From: JBFXDW01 sp050180745
Lineage (GTDB): Bacteria > Pseudomonadota > Alphaproteobacteria > UBA9219
DNA length: 6,817 nt
Reading direction: 5' to 3'
Assembly: GCA_050180745.1 (NCBI GenBank)
Contig: JBFXDW010000096.1
Coordinates: 1-6,817, forward strand
This document shows positions 1-5,143 of this stretch, one piece after another (position 1 is the stretch's first letter; every line of letters begins with the position of its first letter). The position numbers and the translations under genes were made by a program. The notes beneath the pieces were generated by a model. The model made no database searches, was not told where the DNA came from, and saw only the letters and a program-made list of their open reading frames with translations.

Positions 1-60
1 TCCCATTTTGGTAGTTCCTGAACTTGCAGCTCTTGTCTTTTTTGCAAATTTTAGAAAAAT
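1..60 (-). repeat. Dispersed intergenic repeat, inverted copy cut by window edge
   Basis: Read on the minus strand, these 60 bases align without gaps to 4971-5030 on the plus strand with 46 of 60 identical by hand count. Shared blocks include CAAAAAAGA, TGCAAGTTC and a terminal AAAATGGGA. In the 4971 copy, AATGGGA runs straight into a hairpin (ATTCCGGAC...), so here the matching hairpin would lie just left of position 1, outside the window. No gene is visible in this stretch. I infer a mobile or amplified intergenic element; its full extent cannot be seen. Confidence 0.7.
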
Positions 61-127
61 AAATGGGATTCCCGCATGCGCGGGAATGACGGATGTGTTG
101 TTAAGGGTAAAGAGAGAAATGCAAAGG
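61..127 (+). repeat. Dispersed palindromic repeat with 8-bp stem hairpin
   Basis: The core at 68-87 is a perfect palindrome: ATTCCCGC, loop ATGC, GCGGGAAT. Its flanks match the copy near 5023: AAATGGGATTCC (61-72 and 5023-5034) and GGAATGACGGA (83-93 and 5064-5074). Further right, GAGAGAAATGCAAAGG (112-127) matches 5095-5110 at 15 of 16 positions. The core fits the ATTCCC-N8-GGGAAT pattern known as dRS3 in Neisseria; similar palindromes occur in many bacteria, so this is a resemblance and not proof of relationship. It could be a transcribed hairpin or terminator for an upstream gene outside the window, but no T run follows it on the plus strand. Confidence 0.75.
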
Positions 128-141
128 TAGAGCAATTTCCC

Positions 142-176
142 CGCCCCCCCCCAACCCCTAACCCCCGATTCCTCTT
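142..176 (+). repeat. C-rich degenerate heptad tract immediately before the dnaE start
   Basis: The 35 bases before the dnaE ATG divide into five 7-bp units: CGCCCCC (142), CCCCAAC (149), CCCTAAC (156), CCCCGAT (163) and TCCTCTT (170). They resemble the clearer TSCTRAA units at 3830-3871, and TCCTCT also occurs next to heptads at 3821 and 5122. The tract contains a run of nine C at 144-152. It holds no purine-rich Shine-Dalgarno sequence, so it replaces the usual leader of dnaE. The match to the other heptads is suggestive only, because a C-rich tract is easy to parse into sevens. Confidence 0.45.
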
Positions 177-3100
177 ATGCCTCTTGCTTCCTTTATCCAC
201 CTTCGTGTTCATTCGGCCTATTCATTGGCTGAGAGCGCTATACGTGTGAGCGAAAAGGGGGGCTCTCGCGAGGGGCTGCTCGATCTTGCCAAGACAAGCG
301 ATATGCCTGCTGTGGCGTTGACGGATAAGGCGAATATGTTCGGGGCGCTGGAATTCTCCATGGCGGCGGCGAAGAAGGGAATCCAGCCGCTCGTAGGGTG
401 TCAGGTTTTTGTGGTGAGGGATGAACAGATTGCGCAACCTCCCGCGCGGCGCGATATGTACGATCAGCTTGTTTTGCTTGTGCAGAATGAATTGGGATAT
501 CGCAATCTATGTGCGCTTGTTTCGCAAGGTTACGTCAATAAAGAACGTCTTGATCCTTATGTGACGGAAGAGGAAGTAGCTCGTTTTGCAGGCGGGCTCA
601 TTGCGTTGACGGCGGGCATTGATGGTGCGGTGGGCCATTATTTGGCCGAAGGCCAAAAGGATATAGCCGAGCAAAAACTCTTATGGCTTAAAGATGTTTT
701 TTATGATCGCCTCTATGTTGAAATCACGCGGCATGAAGGCGGTCAGATTGGGGCAACAGAACAAAAAATAGAAAATGATCTTTTGGATTTTGCCTATAAG
801 TATGATCTGCCGCTTGTGGCGACGAATGACGTTCATTTTGGACGGCGAGGTATGTATGAAGCGCATGACGCGCTTTTATGTATTGCCGATAAGCGCGTGC
901 TGGCTGAAACAGATCGACGCCATTTAACGCCGGATCATTATTTCAAGTCTGCTTCCGAGATGCGAAAGCTCTTCGAGGATATTCCGGAGGCCTGCGATAA
1001 TACGCTCGTGATTGCTCGGCGCTGCGCTTATATGCCTGAACCGCGCGCGCCGATTTTGCCGCCTTTTTCTATGACGGAAGGTCGCAATGAAGAGGAAGAG
1101 CTACGTGTTCAGGCTCGGGAAGGGCTCAAGGCGCGGCTGGATAGGCTTGGCGTTACGGATCGTCAGCCTTATGAAAAACGGCTTGAATATGAACTCGACA
1201 TCATCGCTAAGATGGGGTTCCCCGGGTATTTCTTGATCGTTTCCGACTTTATCAAATGGTCGAAAAATAATCACGTTCCTGTCGGACCCGGACGTGGTTC
1301 TGGGGCTGGTTCGGTTGTGGCGTGGTCTCTTCTTATTACGGATCTTGATCCTTTGCGTTTTGGGTTGCTGTTCGAGCGTTTTTTGAATCCAGAGCGTGTT
1401 TCGATGCCTGACTTTGACGTTGATTTCTGCCAAGAGCGCCGCGATAAAGTCATTGAATATGTGCAAGATAAATACGGCGTTGATCGTGTGGCGCAAATCA
1501 TCACTTACGGTAAATTGCAAGCGCGAGCCGTGTTGCGAGATGTAGGCCGCGTGCTGGCGATGCCTTACGGTTATGTCGATAAGATTTGCAAATTGGTGCC
1601 GAGTAATCCGGCTAATCCTATCGGGTTACAAGAGGCTCTTGATACCGAGCCTCAGCTTCAGCAGTTAAGAGATTCAGATACGACCGTCGCGCAGATGATG
1701 GATATTGCGCTGAAGTTGGAAGGTTTATTCCGCAACGCCTCGACCCATGCGGCTGGCGTCGTGATCGGTGATAGGCCGTTGGTTGATCTTGTGCCGCTTT
1801 ATCGCGATCCGGGTTCCTCTTTACCTGCCACGCAATTCGATATGAAGACGATCGAAACGGCAGGGCTTATCAAGTTCGACTTTTTGGGGCTTAAGACCCT
1901 TGATGTATTGCAGAACTGCGTTGATCTTTTGAAGAACAGAGGCATTGAGGTTTCTCTGGCTAACATTTCTCTTGAGGACGAAAAAACCTATCAGCTCCTT
2001 TCAAAAGGCGACACAACGGGCGTGTTCCAGCTTGAAAGTGCGGGCATGCGGGATGTGCTAAGGAAACTCCAGCCGAACCGCTTTGAAGATATTATTGCTC
2101 TTGTGGCGCTCTATCGTCCAGGGCCGATGGACAACATTCCTAAATACATGGCCTGCAAAAAAGGTGACGAAGAGCCAGATTATTTACATCCTCTTTTAGA
2201 GCCTATCCTCAAAGACACCTTTGGCATCATGATCTATCAAGAGCAGGTCATGCAGGCCGCACAGATTTTGGCGGGCTATACGCTGGGGACGGCTGACCTG
2301 TTGCGTCGCGCGATGGGCAAGAAAAAGGTTGAGGAAATGGCGGCTCAGCGTGCCAACTTTATTGCGGGGGCGAAAAAAGAACATGGCATTTCTGAAACAC
2401 AATCCAGTCTTATTTTTGATCAGATTGATAAATTTGCAGGCTATGGTTTTAATAAATCTCATGCGGCGGCCTATGCGCTGATCGCCTATCAGACGGCGTG
2501 GCTTAAAGCTAATTATCCGGTCGAGTTCTTTGCTGCGGCGATGAATTTTGAAATGAATGACACGGATAAGTTGGGGCACTATCGGCAAGAGCTTCATAAA
2601 AACGGCATGGCGTTATTGCCGCCGGATATCAATCTTTCGACGCGCCAGTTTAAGCCGGAGGTGTCAGAAGGGGTCAGAAAGGGCGCTATTCGCTATGCGT
2701 TGGCTGCTATTAAGGGTGTGGGCGCGGCGGCGATGGAGTCGCTTGTCGCGGTGAGGGAACGTGATGGTGCCTTTCAGGGTATATTCGACTTTATAGAGCG
2801 TATAGATTCTCACACGATCAATCGTAAGCAGCTTGAAGGGTTAGTAACCGCAGGTGCTTTTGACTCGCTGGGTGTTGAACGCGGTCAATTGTTCGGGGCG
2901 ATAGATTTTCTGTTGAAGCATAATCATGCCTTGGCTGATGAGAAAGCCAGCGGTCAAGGCAATATGTTTGGGGTCATGGAAGACGTAGCGCCTAAACCGG
3001 AATTGCCTGAAGGCAAGCCGTGGGATGCGATGACGCGTTTGCAGTATGAGTTCCAGTCAATCGGGTTTTATCTGTCTGCGCATCCTTTGGATAATTATGG

Positions 3101-3662
3101 TGCGCTTTTGGAACGTCTTGGGGCGACTCCGCTCAGTAAAATAGCGCAAGAGCGAACAGGATTGGGCTCAAGCCGCTATAAGATGGCAGGCATCGTCATG
3201 AGTAAACAAGAGCGCACTGCGCGCTCAGGCAATCGCTTTGCCTTTGTGCAGTTCTCGGATACGGAAGGTTCGTTCGAGGTTACGGTGTTTGCGGATTTGC
3301 TTTCATCTTCTCGCGAGATTCTAGAGGCGGGCGAGATGATCCTGATGGATGTTGATGCACAAGGCGGCAAGAATGGCGAAGGTGACGATCTTCGTTTTAT
3401 CGGGCGGAGTTTTGAGCGTTTAGCAGATGTTGCGGCGCGGATGGCCAAGGGGATCAGGATTAAGCTTTATGATCCCTCTCTTATAGAAGCGGTGAAAGAG
3501 AAGCTTTCTATGGCTTCCAAAGGACGCGGCAAAATTGTGATTGCGCTTGATCTTGACGATGAGCTTGCGGAAATGGAACTTCCGGGAGGCTGGCTCTTGA
3601 CGGAGGAGCTGAAAAACGCTCTGCGAGGGTTAGGCGCAGGAATTGAGGTGCAGGAGTGGTAG
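177..3662 (+). CDS. dnaE: DNA polymerase III alpha subunit (replicative DNA polymerase)
   Basis: This is the catalytic subunit of the chromosomal replicase, a C-family polymerase acting in the cytoplasm with the clamp and clamp loader. Its 1161 residues are the normal length for DnaE1. An N-terminal PHP domain (about 5-290) starts with HLRVHS at 8-13. The core carries GPGRGSGAGS (370-379), the palm motif PDFDVDF with catalytic Asp414 and Asp416, a third Asp568 in KFDFLGL, and YRPGPM at 646-651. A helix-hairpin-helix region follows (about 836-906, with KGVG at 846-849), then a likely clamp-binding motif QGNMF (927-931) and an OB fold from about 1001. The PHP metal site is degenerate as in E. 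coli (Arg10; Lys51 in TDKAN), so proofreading probably comes from a separate epsilon subunit. ATG 177 is the only good start: an in-frame stop lies at 159-161 and the homology begins at residue 6. No Shine-Dalgarno is visible. The stop codon touches a heptad repeat array. Confidence 0.97.
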   Translation: MPLASFIHLRVHSAYSLAESAIRVSEKGGSREGLLDLAKTSDMPAVALTDKANMFGALEFSMAAAKKGIQPLVGCQVFVVRDEQIAQPPARRDMYDQLVLLVQNELGYRNLCALVSQGYVNKERLDPYVTEEEVARFAGGLIALTAGIDGAVGHYLAEGQKDIAEQKLLWLKDVFYDRLYVEITRHEGGQIGATEQKIENDLLDFAYKYDLPLVATNDVHFGRRGMYEAHDALLCIADKRVLAETDRRHLTPDHYFKSASEMRKLFEDIPEACDNTLVIARRCAYMPEPRAPILPPFSMTEGRNEEEELRVQAREGLKARLDRLGVTDRQPYEKRLEYELDIIAKMGFPGYFLIVSDFIKWSKNNHVPVGPGRGSGAGSVVAWSLLITDLDPLRFGLLFERFLNPERVSMPDFDVDFCQERRDKVIEYVQDKYGVDRVAQIITYGKLQARAVLRDVGRVLAMPYGYVDKICKLVPSNPANPIGLQEALDTEPQLQQLRDSDTTVAQMMDIALKLEGLFRNASTHAAGVVIGDRPLVDLVPLYRDPGSSLPATQFDMKTIETAGLIKFDFLGLKTLDVLQNCVDLLKNRGIEVSLANISLEDEKTYQLLSKGDTTGVFQLESAGMRDVLRKLQPNRFEDIIALVALYRPGPMDNIPKYMACKKGDEEPDYLHPLLEPILKDTFGIMIYQEQVMQAAQILAGYTLGTADLLRRAMGKKKVEEMAAQRANFIAGAKKEHGISETQSSLIFDQIDKFAGYGFNKSHAAAYALIAYQTAWLKANYPVEFFAAAMNFEMNDTDKLGHYRQELHKNGMALLPPDINLSTRQFKPEVSEGVRKGAIRYALAAIKGVGAAAMESLVAVRERDGAFQGIFDFIERIDSHTINRKQLEGLVTAGAFDSLGVERGQLFGAIDFLLKHNHALADEKASGQGNMFGVMEDVAPKPELPEGKPWDAMTRLQYEFQSIGFYLSAHPLDNYGALLERLGATPLSKIAQERTGLGSSRYKMAGIVMSKQERTARSGNRFAFVQFSDTEGSFEVTVFADLLSSSREILEAGEMILMDVDAQGGKNGEGDDLRFIGRSFERLADVAARMAKGIRIKLYDPSLIEAVKEKLSMASKGRGKIVIALDLDDELAEMELPGGWLLTEELKNALRGLGAGIEVQEW

Positions 3663-3725
3663 ATTAGGATTCAGCATTTAGGATTTAGGATTTAGGATTC
3701 AGGATTCAGCATTTAGGATTCAGGG
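3663..3725 (+). repeat. Tandem 7-bp repeat array (TTYAGSA), left arm
   Basis: Nine consecutive 7-bp units follow the dnaE stop codon with no spacer: ATTAGGA, then mixtures of TTCAGCA, TTTAGGA and TTCAGGA, ending in TTCAGGG. Variation is almost confined to positions 3 (T/C) and 6 (G/C). The array is the inverted counterpart of 3830-3871; bases 3698-3720 are a perfect 23-bp reverse complement of 3842-3864. A transcript through dnaE could fold these arms into a long stem. There is no T run after it to make it a standard terminator. Confidence 0.9.
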
Positions 3726-3829
3726 GCGCTAACTTCACGTTTCTCTTCCAGCCTTTAAGCACATTCCTTGTGAGGATAGAAACAGCACTAAAAATTGGGA
3801 GAGATATGCAAAATCAATTCTCCTCTGAA
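3726..3829. other. Spacer between opposed heptad arrays, with repeat-related blocks
   Basis: No gene is seen here. The right side holds GGGAGAGATATGCAAAA (3797-3813), then TCCTCTGAA (3821-3829). Both resemble the gap before the DUF2125 gene, which has GGGGAGAGAAACGCAAAGG (5092-5110) and TCCTCTGAC (5122-5130). The left side, read on the minus strand around 3734-3750, gives GAAGAGAAACGTGAAG, matching 13 of 16 positions of the 5094-5109 block. The spacer therefore looks imperfectly inverted inside the inverted heptads, so the whole 3663-3871 stretch may be one palindromic element. Confidence 0.5.
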
Positions 3830-3871
3830 TCCTAAATGCTAAATCCTAAATGCTGAATCCTGAATCCTGAA
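3830..3871 (-). repeat. Tandem 7-bp repeat array (TSCTRAA), right arm
   Basis: Six uninterrupted units follow one another: TCCTAAA, TGCTAAA, TCCTAAA, TGCTGAA, TCCTGAA, TCCTGAA. On the minus strand they read TTYAGSA, the same unit as the left array at 3663-3725. The strict 7-bp period, the same two variable positions and the opposite orientation show that both arrays belong to one structure. The array ends 76 bp before the start of the chorismate mutase gene. Confidence 0.9.
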
Positions 3872-3936
3872 TCACTGTTTGGCTTTTGGGCGGTTTTGTT
3901 GTACTCTCCTATTAAGTTTTTGAATAATAAGAGAAC

Positions 3937-3941
3937 GGAGG
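3937..3941 (+). promoter_or_regulatory. Ribosome binding site of the chorismate mutase gene
   Basis: GGAGG lies six bases before ATG 3948. This is a strong Shine-Dalgarno at normal spacing and fixes the start of the gene. It contrasts with dnaE, which has none. Confidence 0.85.
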
Positions 3942-3947
3942 CTCACT

Positions 3948-4844
3948 ATGCCTTTAAAGACACGTGCTGTGAACCCGGACAATCAGCTTCTGGCTGAGTG
4001 CCGTGCGCAGATTGATCAAATTGATGGGGCTATGTATGAGCTCCTCGTGCAGCGTGCCGAAATTATTGATAACATAAAGAAATTAAAGACAAAAAAGCAG
4101 CTTCCTATACGCCCCGGTCGAGAAGCCCAAATCCTGCGGGCGCTTGCTGGGCGAGCCAAGGGCAAGTTGCCAGAGGGGCTTGTTGTACGTGTGTGGCGTG
4201 AGATTATCTCGGCTTTTTCTCTTCAGAGTGGGGCTGTCAAAGTTGGGGTTTATGAGCCGGTCAAGGGAGACGGTCTTTGGGATATGGCACGTGATCACTA
4301 TGGCGCCTTTACGCCTCTGATCGTTTTTCCTAAGGTAAAAGCGATGATCAAAGCGCTGGAGGAGGGAAAAATCAATGTTGCGTTGGTGCCAGCCCCTGAC
4401 GTTGATGCGCAAGATGCATGGTGGCCTTTGCTTGCAGAGTCTAAAGCAAAAGGGCTTACGGTGTTTCAGTCTCTGCCGTTTGAGAAAATGAAAGCAGGTC
4501 GGAGCAATGCGCGCAATGCGTTGCCGCAAGGTTTTATGATCGGTCAAATGTATCCAGAATTGACTGGCGATGATCGCAGCTTTTTAGCCTTGGAATGCGT
4601 ACATGTTCCAGAAGCTGAGATGAAGCGTTTATTGAGCAAAGCTGGTTATAAAGTGCGTCAGCTTTTGATGATGAGTAAGGGGAGCGCGGATTCGGCTCCA
4701 ACCCTTTATTTCGCTGAGACAGATGGTTTTGTCGGGCGGTCCGATACGCGCCTTGGGCGCATTAAGGCGATGATGGGCAGCCGGTTGAAGAAGCTGTCTC
4801 CGTTGGGGGGCTATCCCGTACCGCTGAAAAACGGGAAGCGGTAA
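3948..4844 (+). CDS. Chorismate mutase (AroQ type) with prephenate-dehydratase/ACT-like C-terminal region
   Basis: The N-terminal domain (about 12-95) is an all-helical AroQ chorismate mutase, converting chorismate to prephenate for phenylalanine and tyrosine synthesis in the cytoplasm. By hand alignment to the E. coli enzyme, Arg19, Arg36, Lys47, Arg58 and Glu59 match active-site Arg11, Arg28, Lys39, Arg51 and Glu52. Asp48 seems replaced, and Gln93 lies near Gln88 but one residue off in spacing. From residue 97 the protein resembles prephenate dehydratase: VKVGVYEP, then FPKVKAMIKALEEGKINVALVP (written here as positions 127-148), then a C-terminal ACT-like stretch (about 210-293) ending LGGYPVP like the LGSYP end of PheA. 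The dehydratase part is short and lacks a TRF catalytic motif; GDDRSF (207-212) sits about where it would be expected. I infer an active mutase with a non-catalytic, possibly regulatory, tail. Similar long chorismate mutases occur in Alphaproteobacteria. No aromatic-pathway neighbour is present. Confidence 0.85.
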   Translation: MPLKTRAVNPDNQLLAECRAQIDQIDGAMYELLVQRAEIIDNIKKLKTKKQLPIRPGREAQILRALAGRAKGKLPEGLVVRVWREIISAFSLQSGAVKVGVYEPVKGDGLWDMARDHYGAFTPLIVFPKVKAMIKALEEGKINVALVPAPDVDAQDAWWPLLAESKAKGLTVFQSLPFEKMKAGRSNARNALPQGFMIGQMYPELTGDDRSFLALECVHVPEAEMKRLLSKAGYKVRQLLMMSKGSADSAPTLYFAETDGFVGRSDTRLGRIKAMMGSRLKKLSPLGGYPVPLKNGKR

Positions 4845-4846
4845 AT

Positions 4847-4863
4847 CGGAAGACAAAAGACAC
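4847..4863 (+). repeat. Weak heptad-like arm after the chorismate mutase stop
   Basis: Two bases after the stop codon, TCGGAAG and ACAAAAG are followed by ACA. This matches 12 of 17 bases of the reverse complement of the far end of the same gap (TCAAAGG, ACAGAAG, TCA; 5127-5143). It may be a decayed inverted partner of the array at 5123-5143, echoing the arms around 3663-3871. It is short and purine-rich, so chance is possible. Confidence 0.3.
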
Positions 4864-4970
4864 GCCCTAGAGCTTGCATGGCAACCGCATTTGGGTTTTT
4901 ACTTCTTTCTTTTTTTGGCTCATCGCGGAAAAAAGTGGAAGGAATCGAGCGTTTTTGCAAATCCATTTGG
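4864..4970. other. Gene-free intergenic sequence between convergent genes
   Basis: This is AT-rich with runs of T and A (for example T7 near 4911 and A6 near 4930). It shares TTTTTGCAAAT (4952-4962) with the plus strand at 46-56 region of the left edge. That element is itself partly symmetric, since ATTTACAAAAAA follows at 4982-4993. No convincing gene, RNA or site is seen. Confidence 0.4.
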
Positions 4971-5110
4971 TTATTTCCAGAATTTACAAAAAAGATAAAC
5001 GTTGCAAGTTCTGGACATAAAAAAATGGGATTCCGGACCTTCACGCCCTTCGGGCGCTTGTCCGGAATGACGGAGATTTTTTTTGATGAATGGGGAGAGA
5101 AACGCAAAGG
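4971..5110 (+). repeat. Dispersed intergenic repeat, second copy with two-part hairpin
   Basis: Bases 4971-5030 match the minus strand of 1-60 at 46 of 60 positions. The hairpin at 5030-5068 has perfect outer arms ATTCCGGAC and GTCCGGAAT and an inner stem CGCCC/GGGCG with loop TTC. It is bordered by the same AAATGGGATTCC and GGAATGACGGA as the copy at 61-93, though the middle differs. GAGAGAAACGCAAAGG closes the copy (5095-5110). Conserved borders with differing but still complementary centres point to selection for, or propagation of, the hairpin. Confidence 0.75.
5019..5084. terminator. Candidate bidirectional intrinsic terminator between convergent genes
   Basis: The GC-rich hairpin at 5030-5068 (9-bp outer stem plus 5-bp inner stem) has A7 at 5019-5025 on its left and T8 at 5077-5084 on its right. 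On the plus strand it could end transcription from the chorismate mutase gene; on the minus strand, stem then CCCA then T7 could end transcription from the DUF2125 gene. The eight bases between stem and T run on the plus side are more than ideal; the four on the minus side are better. The hairpin is also part of a dispersed repeat, so terminator activity may be a secondary use. Confidence 0.5.
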
Positions 5111-5122
5111 AAAACCTTCTAT

Positions 5123-5143
5123 CCTCTGACTTCTGTCCTTTGA
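5123..5143 (-). repeat. Three degenerate heptads touching the DUF2125 stop codon
   Basis: CCTCTGA, CTTCTGT and CCTTTGA fill the last 21 bases before the reverse-strand stop codon (CTA, 5144-5146). The unit differs from TSCTRAA of the dnaE gap, but the 7-bp period, the TCCTCTGA beginning and the position at a stop codon are shared. Confidence 0.45.

Noticed and set aside
1101..1520. Minus-strand and alternate-frame open frames inside dnaE, including 2196-2597 and 3176-3448
   Set aside because: They are shadows of a complete, motif-rich dnaE and show no domain or ribosome binding site of their own.
3663..3871. CRISPR array
   Set aside because: The units are 7 bp, contiguous and without unique spacers, and the two arrays are inverted; no cas gene is nearby.
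3899..3928. Sigma70-type promoter TTGTAC, 18-bp spacer, AATAAT before the chorismate mutase gene
   Set aside because: The -35 matches only three of six positions, and the predicted start would fall just before the Shine-Dalgarno, leaving a very short leader; too weak to list.
4905..4940. Hairpin between the T-rich 4905-4918 stretch and the A-rich 4929-4940 stretch as a terminator
   Set aside because: Pairing is mostly A-T, interrupted, and not followed by a T run; the 5030-5068 hairpin is far better.
4811..5107. A 98-codon minus-strand open frame over the same gap
   Set aside because: It overlaps the 3' end of the chorismate mutase gene, has no recognisable domain, and crosses the same hairpin repeat.
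4878..5129. An 83-codon plus-strand open frame between the convergent genes
   Set aside because: It has no Shine-Dalgarno, lies entirely in repeat sequence, and is translated through the palindrome (GFRTFTPFGRLSGM); such frames are by-products of the repeat.
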